This document shows, piece by piece, positions 15,992-24,693 of a DNA stretch of 58,736 nucleotides. The DNA lies in contig CANPXN010000016.1 in NCBI GenBank assembly GCA_947586185.1, positions 1 through 58,736 of the forward strand, written 5' to 3'. Each line of letters opens with the position of its first letter. Within the stretch, counting starts at the first letter, position 1. A program made the translations under genes and the position numbers. The DNA is from an uncultured Clostridia bacterium (lineage in GTDB: Bacteria > Bacillota > Clostridia > Oscillospirales > Ruminococcaceae). The notes beneath the pieces are model-generated. The model did not search any database, was not told where the DNA came from, and saw only the letters and a program-made list of their open reading frames with translations.

Positions 15992-18160
15992 TTCCTCCAG
16001 CTCAAAATCAATTTTTCCGCTGTTGACATCGCATCGTGAACACATGACTTTTACCTTATCTCCTACGCAGAACTTTCTGTCGCTGAACTCGTCCATAAGC
16101 ATGAAGTATCCGTCAAAGCTATAGCAGCCCTCCGGAAGACTGTTCACATGTACAAGTCCTTCGGCGGTGTTTGGCAGCTCTACATAAAATCCGAACTCGG
16201 TAACGCTTGAAATAAGTCCCTCAAAGACCTCGCCGATATGCTGCTGCATGTATTCGGCCTTGTAGCAGTCTTCGCACTCACGCTCGATCTTCATTGCCCG
16301 TACCTCCATCTGTGAGGAGTGCTCCGAGGATTTTGCCGCAAAGCCGGTGTAGCGCTTGTCAAGCCATTCCTTGTTTGCTCCGGCGGTGATATCGGTCAAT
16401 ATCCTGTGTATTGAAAGATCCGGATAGCGTCTTATAGGGGATGTAAAGTGGGAATAATCCTCAAGAGCCAGTCCGAAGTGTCCCACCGGTTTAGGGTCGT
16501 ATTTAGCCTTTGCCATTGAACGTAGCATCATCATGTTTACCACCGGATATGACGGAAGCTCTTTTGCGTCATCCAAAATCTGCGCCATATGGGCAGGCTT
16601 TATCTCTGAAAAGTGAGGTATGCTTATATTGAGCTTAGTAAGGACCTCTCTTAAATTGCTGATCTTTTCCTCGGCAGGCTGCTCGTGAATGCGGTATACA
16701 AAAGGAATATCCGAAGCCTTGGCAAGCTTTGCGGCGCTTTCGTTTGCAAGGAGCATGAACTCCTCGATTATCATTTCGCTTTTGCCCCTTGTTCTTGGGA
16801 GAATATCGGAGCAAATGCCGTTTTCGCCGATCACAAGCTTGGTTTCCGAGGTTTCAATGTTCGGAGAGCCTCTTTTCCGGCGGTTTTGTATGAGAATATC
16901 CGCAAGCTCGTTCATTGTGAATATGCTTTCTTCAAGCTCTTTGTACTTTTCTTTTATATAGCTTTTAGCAGTTCCGTCAAGAATAGTATTTATCTCGCTG
17001 TATACGCCCTTGACCTTTGAGCGGATAACGGATTTTTCAAATTTGTAGCTTTTAAGCTTTCCATCCGGCGTCAGCTTCATGATCGCTGAAAATGTAAGTC
17101 TGTCCTCTCCCGGATTGAGGGAGCATATTCCGTTTGAAAGCTCCTTTGGAAGCATTGGTATTACCTTGTCCGCATAGTAAATGCTTGTGCCTCTTTCCAT
17201 AGCCTCCTTGTCAAGGGGACTGTTTGCTCTAACATAGTGGGAAACATCGGCAATGTGGACTCCGAGAGTATAGCCCTGAGAGGTTTTCTCTATGGAAACT
17301 GCGTCGTCAAGGTCCTTTGACTCAGCGCTGTCGATAGTGAATATTTTTTCCTCTCTCAGATCGAGTCGTTCCTTAAAGTCGTCCTCCCAGATACCGGCTG
17401 CTGCGATCTTTTTTGCCTCACGCTGAACATTTTCCGGGAAATTAGGTTCAACGCCCTCTGAAAGTATCAGTGCATGAGCGCAGCTTTCAGCTCTCTGAGC
17501 GCTGCCGAAGCTGAAAATAATGCGAACCTTGTGTTCACTGTGTCTTTTGCCCCGGAATGCCAGCTCTGCAAGAACCTTGTCACCGGTTTTATACACAGCG
17601 TCGTTGTCGTTTATTATTCTGATAAGATTCTTGCTCATTGAATCGGGAAGGAAGAACTGCGTACCGTCCTCCTCGGCAATGACTCCTGCAAGGCGGCTTG
17701 ACGCTGTTTTAAGGACGTCTATCACCTCTCCCTCAGGACTGCCGGTTCTTGATTCGATATATCGGGCGAGAACTGTGTCCCCTGTCATAGCTCCGCAGAG
17801 AAATTTTCCCGGAACGAATATTTCAGTATCGTCGTCAAGCTTTTTTAAAAATCCAAAGGTTCGGCTGAGCCTTGCCACCTCGGCAGGAAAGAACCCCAAG
17901 ACCTCGCACAGCACAAAGCCCCTGCGGCGCTGGTGGATAATGCCCTCTGCCGTAAGCTCGTCAATGGCTGCGGAAAAGTTGCGGTCGTTGCCTCTTGAGC
18001 TTCTGCATTTTGCTGCAAGCTCTTTAAGAGGAATGGGCTTTTTGCCGCTTTTTCTCAAAAATAAAATTATTTTGTTTCTATAGCTTTCGGTGCTGAATTT
18101 AGCTTTATCGCTGTTTTTTGTTTTACAGCTCATGTTTTTGCTGCTTTTCTTTTTTCCCAT
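15989..18160 (-). CDS. rnr: ribonuclease R
   Basis: 723 residues, a processive 3'-5' exoribonuclease that degrades structured RNA and works with trans-translation. An N-terminal winged helix (about 25-90) and cold-shock domains precede the RNB domain with its metal-binding DSAESKDLDDAVS near 292, and a C-terminal S1 domain (GLISSVTEFGFYVELPN) starts near 645. ATG at 18160 is six bases after AGGAG. It follows secG with a gap of about 55 bases, the conserved secG-rnr order; smpB is not adjacent. Confidence 0.95.
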   Translation of the reverse strand: MGKKKSSKNMSCKTKNSDKAKFSTESYRNKIILFLRKSGKKPIPLKELAAKCRSSRGNDRNFSAAIDELTAEGIIHQRRRGFVLCEVLGFFPAEVARLSRTFGFLKKLDDDTEIFVPGKFLCGAMTGDTVLARYIESRTGSPEGEVIDVLKTASSRLAGVIAEEDGTQFFLPDSMSKNLIRIINDNDAVYKTGDKVLAELAFRGKRHSEHKVRIIFSFGSAQRAESCAHALILSEGVEPNFPENVQREAKKIAAAGIWEDDFKERLDLREEKIFTIDSAESKDLDDAVSIEKTSQGYTLGVHIADVSHYVRANSPLDKEAMERGTSIYYADKVIPMLPKELSNGICSLNPGEDRLTFSAIMKLTPDGKLKSYKFEKSVIRSKVKGVYSEINTILDGTAKSYIKEKYKELEESIFTMNELADILIQNRRKRGSPNIETSETKLVIGENGICSDILPRTRGKSEMIIEEFMLLANESAAKLAKASDIPFVYRIHEQPAEEKISNLREVLTKLNISIPHFSEIKPAHMAQILDDAKELPSYPVVNMMMLRSMAKAKYDPKPVGHFGLALEDYSHFTSPIRRYPDLSIHRILTDITAGANKEWLDKRYTGFAAKSSEHSSQMEVRAMKIERECEDCYKAEYMQQHIGEVFEGLISSVTEFGFYVELPNTAEGLVHVNSLPEGCYSFDGYFMLMDEFSDRKFCVGDKVKVMCSRCDVNSGKIDFELEE

Positions 18161-18215
18161 ATAGTGCTCCTAAAAAATATATCCTGTGATAATAATATAC
18201 CACAGGACGTTTAAA

Positions 18216-18473
18216 TTATTTTATAAAGTTTGGTACAACGTTAACTAAAATTGTAACAATGAAAAATACAATTGCAAGAACCTTTGTTACTTTTTTCAGG
18301 ATAGCTTCCTTGGTTCTTCCCTCATTCTTTTCGTAGAATGAATCGTTAACGCCGCCTGTAATAGCTGCTGTCATGTTCTGCTGCTGATTTGAATCCTGCA
18401 TAAGGCAGAGGACAATGATCAGAAGGCAGCTGATGATAAGCATTACACCGCCGATTATTTCGACAATTCCCAT
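18216..18473 (-). CDS. secG: protein translocase subunit SecG
   Basis: 85 residues with two membrane helices (EIIGGVMLIISCLLIIVLCLM and VLAIVFFIVTILVNVV) and the loop QDSNQQQNMTAAITGG. It is the small accessory subunit of SecYEG at the cytoplasmic membrane. The ATG at 18473 is nine bases after GGAGGG; the upstream extension has no ribosome site. First gene of secG-rnr. Confidence 0.92.
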   Translation of the reverse strand: MGIVEIIGGVMLIISCLLIIVLCLMQDSNQQQNMTAAITGGVNDSFYEKNEGRTKEAILKKVTKVLAIVFFIVTILVNVVPNFIK

Positions 18474-18559
18474 TTTATGTTTCCCTCCGTTTTGTATAGT
18501 TGCCTGTGCTCTGTTTTTCTTAAAGAGCAATATTATCTATACAAGTATATCATAGCTTT

Positions 18560-19232
18560 CAAAAAAAATCAATACATTTTTCAGAAAAAAGTTTTTTATG
18601 CTTTGTAAAAGCATAGGGAAACTTTTTTAACGCTTTACAAAAGCAAAACCAAAGGTAAAAGCAAAGGGACAACCTTACCGGGGAGAGGGGCGAGAAAAAA
18701 CCTTCAAAAAGTACGCAGCCCCTCTCCCCAATAAGGTTTTCCCTCTGCACTCTCTTTCCAATTCCCCCTCACCCTGCGTACTTTTTTCTTCATAATTTAT
18801 AACGAAGAAAAACCGAAAAAAGGCAAAGAAAGCAAGTTTTTACTGCCGGTATAAAAATCAAAGTAACTTCTTCACTTTCACTTTTGGGAAAGTGAAAAAT
18901 GCGAGGTGGGAGTATTTTACTTTTTTCCTAACTGCCCTCAGTCACCTGCGATGTTTTTGCCGCATGCGGCAAAAGAGCAAGCGGCGAGAGTTAAAAATGC
19001 GGAATGGGGGAGGGAGGTGAGTGGAAAGAGAGTGCAGAGGGAAAACCTACAGGAGGGAGGGGGAAATCCGCATTTTTGTTGGTTTTTCTCTTTCCCCCTC
19101 CCTCCTATAGGTTGTCCCTTTGCATAAACCTTTCCGCACGCTTTCGGAAAGCGGTAAGAAAAGTTTTCCCATAGCTTTTCCAAAAGCGATAAAAACCTTT
19201 TTCGGTATTCCCTTTCGGGAATACACTCAAAA
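18560..19232. repeat. large nested inverted-repeat element, gene-free
   Basis: Arms pair over about 600 bases: AAAGGGACAACCT (near 18662) with AGGTTGTCCCTTT (near 19110), and GGTTTTCCCTCTGCACTC (near 18732) with its complement near 19030. Outside these, GCATAGGGAAAC... matches the reverse of ...GTTTTCCCATAGC. The core at about 18945-19017 (ACCTGCGATGTTTTTGCCGC onward) recurs at 58663-58736. No gene is supported here; the short open frames are low-complexity reads of the arms. Confidence 0.75.
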
Positions 19233-19332
19233 AGTTTTAAGTTAAAGTGCTTTTAAAGCATCTTCCTGAATATAATTTAGTGTACGCCGCATAAAAGCGG
19301 TGAAAAGAGAAAATGCAAAGGAGCTTTTTAAT

Positions 19333-19614
19333 ATGACAGATGAGAAAAATCAGCGCTTGATACATAATATTATAATGGAAAACCGAAAGAGCCTTACAAT
19401 ATCCGGAGTGACGGATGTTGACAGCTTTGACGAAAGGTGCATAAAGCTTTACACCCAGCTGGGAGAGCTTGTTATACAGGGCAGGGAGCTTCACATAAAC
19501 TCCATGAGCGTTGAAACGGGGGATATGACCATTGACGGAGACATATGGTCCCTTTGCTACGGAGATAAGGACAAGCGAGGAGCGGTTTCCTTTATCGGCA
19601 AGCTTTTCAGATGA
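19333..19614 (+). CDS. yabP: sporulation protein YabP
   Basis: 93 residues of the YabP/YqfC family (RKSLTISGVTDVDSFDE...GELVIQGRELHINSMSVETGDMTIDG), required for spore development in the mother cell in Bacillus. The ATG at 19333 is nine bases after GGAG. yabQ, divIC and yabR follow on the same strand, as in Bacillus. A GAATATA, 14 bases, GCATAAAA element at about 19268-19296 resembles a sigma-E promoter. Confidence 0.9.
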   Translation: MTDEKNQRLIHNIIMENRKSLTISGVTDVDSFDERCIKLYTQLGELVIQGRELHINSMSVETGDMTIDGDIWSLCYGDKDKRGAVSFIGKLFR

Positions 19615-19763
19615 TGGATGGGGCAGGTAAAGCTTGCCGAAATCTATAGGCTGCCTGTTTTGCCGCTGTCATCAAAATTGCGCTTTAGTAAAATATTGCT
19701 TCAACCAATTCAGCATGGTATAATTGGCGGAGCAATGATCTTTAAACCGGATTGGAGGAGATT

Positions 19764-20210
19764 ATGGAGGGCCTTGAAAGCTTTTTTACCGCATCCCAGC
19801 AGCTCAGACTGTTTCTGCTTTCCTGCGCATTCGGAATACCTCTTGGGATACTTTTTGATGTGTTCAGAGTGATAAGGCTTATTATCCCCCATGGGAAAAT
19901 ACTGGTGGCTGTGGAGGACGTTCTGTTTTTCTGTATTTACGGAGTGTTTCTTATGAGTTTTGTATCCGCTGCGGCAAGGAGCGAGTTTCGGGCATATTTC
20001 TGTGCAGGAAATCTTCTCGGCTTTGCGCTTTATTATTTTACATTGGGAAATACGGTAGTGGGATTACTGAGAAAACTGATAAGTCTTATAAAAAAAGGAT
20101 TGGGACTTGTGCTCAGACCTTTGTCGAAAAAGTTTGCACTTATATGTGAAAAAATACGACCGTTTTTTGTAGGAAGTTTCAAAATTCACCGCCGCAGCAG
20201 AAAAAATTGA
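19764..20210 (+). CDS. yabQ: spore cortex protein YabQ
   Basis: 148 residues with several hydrophobic segments (LRLFLLSCAFGIPLGILFDVFR, VEDVLFFCIYGVFLMSF, GNLLGFALYYFTLGN) and a basic tail. It is the YabQ family, a membrane protein needed for cortex formation. ATG at 19764 lies three bases after GGAGGAG; a TTG four codons earlier overlaps that site. It is second in yabP-yabQ-divIC-yabR. Confidence 0.88.
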   Translation: MEGLESFFTASQQLRLFLLSCAFGIPLGILFDVFRVIRLIIPHGKILVAVEDVLFFCIYGVFLMSFVSAAARSEFRAYFCAGNLLGFALYYFTLGNTVVGLLRKLISLIKKGLGLVLRPLSKKFALICEKIRPFFVGSFKIHRRSRKN

Positions 20211-20308
20211 TAAATTCACTTGATTGATACCAAGGTTATGATGTATAATAAAAAGACCGGTTGAAAAAAGCCATACAGACAGATAAAACAAAAGAAGGAT
20301 TGATTATA

Positions 20309-20611
20309 TTGAGAAGACAGAGAGCGGCAAGGCCTAAGGTTTTGTATAGGCTGATAACAAAGCTCGTGGTTATCATAACTCTTATAGCCTGTGCCGTCGG
20401 CATTATTGTAATGCAGTCAACAAAGGCTGAAAAATTAAAGGAGCTTGCACAGATACAGAAAAAGGCTGAGGAGATCGAAGCCGAAAATGTTGAGCTGCAG
20501 CGTATCCTTGACAACGACGACATGGACGCATACATGGAAAAGGTTGCGATCGAAAAGATGAATTATGCGTATCCAAACGAACGAAGATACTATGATACAT
20601 CAAGAAATTAG
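20309..20611 (+). CDS. divIC: septum formation initiator, DivIC/FtsL family
   Basis: 100 residues: a basic N-terminus, one transmembrane helix (KLVVIITLIACAVGIIVM) and a coiled coil (KAEKLKELAQIQKKAEEIEAEN), ending in the conserved ...VAIEKMNYAYPNER segment. It links FtsL and DivIB in the divisome. The proposed start is TTG at 20309, nine bases after AAGAAGGA; an in-frame TTG at 20261 lacks a ribosome site. Confidence 0.85.
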   Translation: MRRQRAARPKVLYRLITKLVVIITLIACAVGIIVMQSTKAEKLKELAQIQKKAEEIEAENVELQRILDNDDMDAYMEKVAIEKMNYAYPNERRYYDTSRN

Positions 20612-20671
20612 GCAGTATTGCCGATAATTTTTTATTACATATTTATTACATAGGGGGATTTATTAACCATT

Positions 20672-21124
20672 ATGCAGCTTGAAATTGGAAAAATTTATGA
20701 AGGTAAAGTCAAGGGGATAGCTCAGTACGGCGCTTTTGTGGAGATCGCCGGTACATCTTCAACAGGTATGGTCCACATATCTGAGATCGCAAATACCTTT
20801 GTTAAGGACGTTAAGGACTATCTGAAGGAAAATCAGGAGGTCAAGGTAAAGGTTCTGGCTATAAACGACGACGGAAAGATAAGCCTTTCCATTAAAAAAG
20901 CCATGGACAATCAGGAGCAGACCTCGGATAAAAAGCCTCGCAGACGTCCTGAACGCAGCGACAAGGGCGAACGCAGAGCAAATGTGTGGGAGCCTAAGAA
21001 AAAGCCTCCTGTTGAGGAGCTTGGCTTCGAGGACATGCTTAACCGCTTCAAGCAGAGCAGCGAGGAGAAGATATGCGCTCTGAAAAGAAGTACTGAGCGC
21101 AAAAACGGTTCAAGAAGAAAATAA
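20672..21124 (+). CDS. yabR: S1-domain RNA-binding protein, YabR type
   Basis: 150 residues. An S1 domain fills residues 3-75 (GKIYEGKVKGIAQYGAFVEI, GMVHISEI, VKVKVLAINDDGKISLS), then a basic, probably disordered tail (KKPRRRPERSDKGERRAN) and a short helix. It likely binds RNA or ribosomes. The GGGGG before ATG at 20672 is about 14 bases away, unusually far. It ends the yab/divIC cluster. Confidence 0.88.
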   Translation: MQLEIGKIYEGKVKGIAQYGAFVEIAGTSSTGMVHISEIANTFVKDVKDYLKENQEVKVKVLAINDDGKISLSIKKAMDNQEQTSDKKPRRRPERSDKGERRANVWEPKKKPPVEELGFEDMLNRFKQSSEEKICALKRSTERKNGSRRK

Positions 21125-21152
21125 GGAATTACATAGGTAAAGATATCTCTTT

Positions 21153-21272
21153 GGTGGGTTTAGCTTTCGGTTCAGTGCGGATTGAGCCGCAGCTTGTCCA
21201 CGTTAAAGGGCAGGCGCAAGCCACCTATCGAAGACGTCTTTCTGACTGCGGCATGCTTCGGCATGCCTTTTT
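21153..21272 (+). ncRNA. candidate structured leader RNA with terminator
   Basis: GGTGG (21153) pairs with CCACC (21221) around two stems: CGGTTCA/TGAGCCG and TGTCC/GGGCA, a three-way junction. A perfect AAGACGTCTT follows, then a terminator GGCATGC-TTCG-GCATGCC with five T (21250-21272), which ends just before the ribosome site of the DUF3592 gene. The arrangement is that of a riboswitch or attenuator. It matches no aptamer that I can name. Confidence 0.45.
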
Positions 21273-21283
21273 CGGAGGTATAT

Positions 21284-22015
21284 ATGGTATATGTGAAAAA
21301 AAGAGAGATAAACATTGTAGCGCTTGTAACGGTTATATTCGGATTTATAGGAGCTATATTTATTATCGGAGGCATATGCTCCATCGTTTATCAGAAAAAC
21401 TTTATGGAGGATGCCGAAAGGGTCGAGGCTCTTATAACGGATATCCAGTATCGCTATGACAGGGACGGTCATCGCTCCGGGGACGTCTATGTAAGCTATG
21501 AGATCGACGGAGAAGAATATGAAACAAAGCTCGGCGAGTATTCCTCCTCAATGCACAAGGGTCAGACCATAGACCTGTATTACGATCCGGAGGATCCTTA
21601 TGAGGTTATGACGGGAGATGTCGCTAAAACCATCGGCATAATATTTATTATTGTGGGCGGAGTGCTGTTTGCGGTTTCGATGATAATAGTTTTCCTGAGC
21701 GGAAGAAAAAAGCGGAAAGCAAAAAATCTTATTGAAACCGGAGAGGAGCTGTGGGCTGAGGTCGCAGAGGTATGCGTAAATAATATGATAACCTATCGGG
21801 TTTCCACCAAGGCTTACAGAGAAACCGGAGGCCATCCGTTTTTCCTTTTGTGCCGCTATGAGGACCCGGCTACCAGGGAGGTATTTACCTTTAAGTCCGG
21901 TAACTACATGAGGAATCTCAGCGAACTTGAGGGCAGACAGATTCGGGTCTATTGTGACAGAAATGACAGAAGCAAATACTATGTTGATGTTGAATCGGCT
22001 TGCAGTCTGATGTGA
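21284..22015 (+). CDS. DUF3592 domain membrane protein
   Basis: 243 residues. An N-terminal membrane helix (NIVALVTVIFGFIGAIFIIGG) and an extracellular DUF3592-like domain (AERVEALITDIQYRYD...GDVYVSYEIDGEEYETKL) are followed by a second helix (TIGIIFIIVGGVLFAVSMIIVF). A C-terminal beta-rich repeat of the same type follows (ELWAEVAEVCVNNMITYRV... RQIRVYCDRNDRSKYYVD). Function unknown. ATG at 21284 follows CGGAGG by five bases; the 34-codon upstream extension crosses a terminator and is discounted. Confidence 0.75.
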   Translation: MVYVKKREINIVALVTVIFGFIGAIFIIGGICSIVYQKNFMEDAERVEALITDIQYRYDRDGHRSGDVYVSYEIDGEEYETKLGEYSSSMHKGQTIDLYYDPEDPYEVMTGDVAKTIGIIFIIVGGVLFAVSMIIVFLSGRKKRKAKNLIETGEELWAEVAEVCVNNMITYRVSTKAYRETGGHPFFLLCRYEDPATREVFTFKSGNYMRNLSELEGRQIRVYCDRNDRSKYYVDVESACSLM

Positions 22016-22064
22016 TCATTCGGGCTGCAAGCCGAAAATCCTGATATGTTTGGAGGAGTCAGAC

Positions 22065-23429
22065 TTGTCGGTGAAAAGCTATGAAATAGATATGTGCAGC
22101 GGCTCTGTGCTTAAAAAGCTGCTGCTTTTTTCGATCCCTCTTATGTGCTCCAGCATACTACAGCTTTTATTTAATGCTGCGGACATTGTTGTTGTGGGAA
22201 GATTTGCCGGGGATAACTCCCTTGCGGCAGTCGGTTCAAATACCGCTCTTATAAACCTTTTAACCAACCTTTTTATCGGTCTTTCCGTAGGCGCAAACGT
22301 GCTTGCTGCAAGGGATTACGGCGCAAGGCATGATAGCGACCTGAGCCGGACAGTTCACACGTCAGTATGCCTTAGCATAATAAGCGGATTGCTGCTGAGC
22401 GTTATCGGAATTGTCGGGGCGAAACAGATACTTATATGGATGCAGACTCCTGAGGAGGTCCTTGACCTTGCGGTGACCTATCTCAGAATTTATTTTGTCG
22501 GTATGCCGGCTGTTATGCTTTACAATTTCGGAAGCGCACTGCTCCGTGCCGTTGGAGATACAAAGCGGCCTTTGTATTTTCTGATAATTTCGGGAATCGT
22601 CAATGCGGCTTTAAACCTTTTCTTCGTTATCGTACTGAAAATGGACGTTGCCGGAGTCGCTCTTGCAACGGTTATTTCCGAAACTATTTCCGCAGTGCTT
22701 ATTGTTCTCTGTCTTGTTCACGAGGAAAGCGGAATACATCTTGATATAAAAAAACTGGGTATTGACAGGGATAAGTTTATCGGTATTCTTAGAACAGGAC
22801 TTCCTGCCGGCTTTCAGGGTATTCTGTTTGCCCTTTCAAACGTTGTGATACAGGCGTCTGTCAACTCCTTTGGTCCGGACGTTATGGCAGGAAATTCCGC
22901 AGCGGCTAATGTTGAGGGATTCGTTTACATGTCAATGAACGCCTTTTATCAGTCTGCGATCTCCTTTGTGAGTCAGAATATGGGAGCAAGAAATTTCAAG
23001 CGTATTAACAGAATACTTTTAACGGCTCAGATATGCGTTGCATTTACAGGGCTTGTGCTGGGGAATCTTGTGGTGGTGTTCGGAAAGCCGCTGCTGGGCA
23101 TTTATTCCTCCGGAGATGCGGTCATAGCTGCTGGAATGGAAAGATTCAGGATAATTGCAAGGACCTATGCCCTTTGCGGAATAATGGACGTTATGGTCGG
23201 CGCTCTCAGAGGGATAGGCTATTCGGTCATGCCGATGATCGTTTCGCTGATAGGCGTATGTGTGCTGCGCCTTGTGTGGCTGGGAACGGTCTTTCAGATA
23301 CCGGAGTATCATACGGTTAGGGTCATTTATGACTCATACCCTATAACGTGGATAATCGCTATCGCCGTACATGTAATATGCTATATATGGGCGTTTAGGA
23401 GAGTAAAAAGACGATATTCTGAGGGGTGA
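22065..23429 (+). CDS. MATE family efflux transporter
   Basis: 454 residues with about twelve membrane helices and both MATE halves: SIPLMCSSILQLLFNAADIVVVGRF at the start and GLPAGFQGILFALSNVVIQASV at the midpoint. It exports cationic compounds using a Na+ or H+ gradient; substrate unknown. The start is probably TTG at 22065, six bases after GGAGGAG, or GTG at 22071. It follows the DUF3592 gene with a 49-base gap and could be co-transcribed. Confidence 0.9.
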   Translation: MSVKSYEIDMCSGSVLKKLLLFSIPLMCSSILQLLFNAADIVVVGRFAGDNSLAAVGSNTALINLLTNLFIGLSVGANVLAARDYGARHDSDLSRTVHTSVCLSIISGLLLSVIGIVGAKQILIWMQTPEEVLDLAVTYLRIYFVGMPAVMLYNFGSALLRAVGDTKRPLYFLIISGIVNAALNLFFVIVLKMDVAGVALATVISETISAVLIVLCLVHEESGIHLDIKKLGIDRDKFIGILRTGLPAGFQGILFALSNVVIQASVNSFGPDVMAGNSAAANVEGFVYMSMNAFYQSAISFVSQNMGARNFKRINRILLTAQICVAFTGLVLGNLVVVFGKPLLGIYSSGDAVIAAGMERFRIIARTYALCGIMDVMVGALRGIGYSVMPMIVSLIGVCVLRLVWLGTVFQIPEYHTVRVIYDSYPITWIIAIAVHVICYIWAFRRVKRRYSEG

Positions 23430-23474
23430 GTCTTTGTGAAAATATACAAAATAGTCGAATTGCAAATTTTATTA

Positions 23475-23503
23475 TTGACTTATTTCCCCATAAAGAGTAT
23501 AAT
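23475..23503 (+). promoter_or_regulatory. serC-serA promoter
   Basis: TTGACT, 17 bases, TATAAT. The leader of about 80 bases contains a CGCAC/GTGCG hairpin (23526-23550). Confidence 0.75.
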
Positions 23504-23589
23504 AATAAGTATTAGATGTCTAAGACGCACCGCATGTTCTTTGTGCGATGCAGCCTTAATTCAAAAAATTCAATTTGGAGGGTTCTAAA

Positions 23590-24672
23590 ATGGGCAGAGT
23601 TTATAATTTCAGTGCAGGTCCTGCAGTTCTTCCGGAGGAAGTGCTTAAAGAAGCTGCTGACGAAATGCTCGATTATAAAGGTACAGGTATGAGCGTAATG
23701 GAAATGAGCCACCGCTCAAAGGCATACGACAATATTATCAAGGAAGCTGAAAAGGACATCCGTGACCTTATGAATATTCCTGATAATTATAAGGTATTGT
23801 TCTTACAGGGCGGTGCTTCACAGCAGTTCGCAGCAGTTCCTATGAATCTTATGAAGAATAAGAAGGCTGCTTACATAATCACAGGACAGTGGGCTAAAAA
23901 GGCTTATCAGGAAGCTCAGAAGTATGGCGAAGCTGTTGCTGTTGCTTCATCAGCTGACAAGACCTTCTCATATATTCCTGACTGCTCCGATCTGGATATC
24001 CCTGAGGACGCAGATTATGTTTATATCTGTGAGAATAACACAATTTATGGTACAAAATATAAGACTCTTCCTAACACAAAGGGTAAGGAACTGGTTGCCG
24101 ACGTTTCATCATGCTTCCTCTCAGAGCCTGTTGACGTTACTAAGTACGGCGTTATTTACGGCGGCGTTCAGAAGAATATTGGTCCTGCCGGCGTTGTGAT
24201 CGCTATTATCCGTGAAGACCTCATTTCAGACGACGTTCTTGAGGGTACTCCTACAATGCTCAAGTGGAAGACTCAGGCTGACGCTGATTCACTTTACAAC
24301 ACACCTCCTTGCTATGGTATCTATATCTGCGGTAAGGTGTTCAAGTGGATAAAGAAAATGGGCGGACTTGAGGCTATGAAGGCTCACAACGAAAAGAAAG
24401 CTAAGATCCTTTACGATTTCCTCGACAGCAGCAAGATGTTCAAGGGTACAGTAGAGCCTAAGGACAGATCTCTTATGAACGTTCCTTTTGTTACAGGCGA
24501 CGAAGAGCTTGACAAGAAGTTCGTTGCAGAGGCTAAGGCTGCCGGCTTTGAAAACCTGAAGGGACACCGTACAGTAGGCGGTATGAGAGCTTCTATCTAC
24601 AACGCTATGCCTATCGAGGGCGTTGAAAAGCTTGTTGAATTTATGAAGAAGTTTGAAGCTGAAAACGCATAA
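23590..24672 (+). CDS. serC: phosphoserine aminotransferase
   Basis: 360 residues, the usual size. A PLP enzyme of serine biosynthesis that transaminates 3-phosphohydroxypyruvate with glutamate. It opens with the family signature RVYNFSAGPAVLPEEVL; the PLP lysine is in YGGVQKNIGPAG (about 198), and HRTVGGMRASIYNA is near the C-terminus. ATG at 23590 is seven bases after GGAGGG. serA follows after 21 bases, so the two steps are co-expressed. Codon use is strongly biased, like nifJ. Confidence 0.97.
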   Translation: MGRVYNFSAGPAVLPEEVLKEAADEMLDYKGTGMSVMEMSHRSKAYDNIIKEAEKDIRDLMNIPDNYKVLFLQGGASQQFAAVPMNLMKNKKAAYIITGQWAKKAYQEAQKYGEAVAVASSADKTFSYIPDCSDLDIPEDADYVYICENNTIYGTKYKTLPNTKGKELVADVSSCFLSEPVDVTKYGVIYGGVQKNIGPAGVVIAIIREDLISDDVLEGTPTMLKWKTQADADSLYNTPPCYGIYICGKVFKWIKKMGGLEAMKAHNEKKAKILYDFLDSSKMFKGTVEPKDRSLMNVPFVTGDEELDKKFVAEAKAAGFENLKGHRTVGGMRASIYNAMPIEGVEKLVEFMKKFEAENA

Positions 24673-24693
24673 TTTTAACTGGGGGTTATAACA

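Noticed and set aside
21125-21283. tRNA, SRP RNA or a known riboswitch before the DUF3592 gene
   Set aside because: No T-arm, no SRP apical loop and no aptamer consensus that I can name; kept only as a candidate structured RNA.
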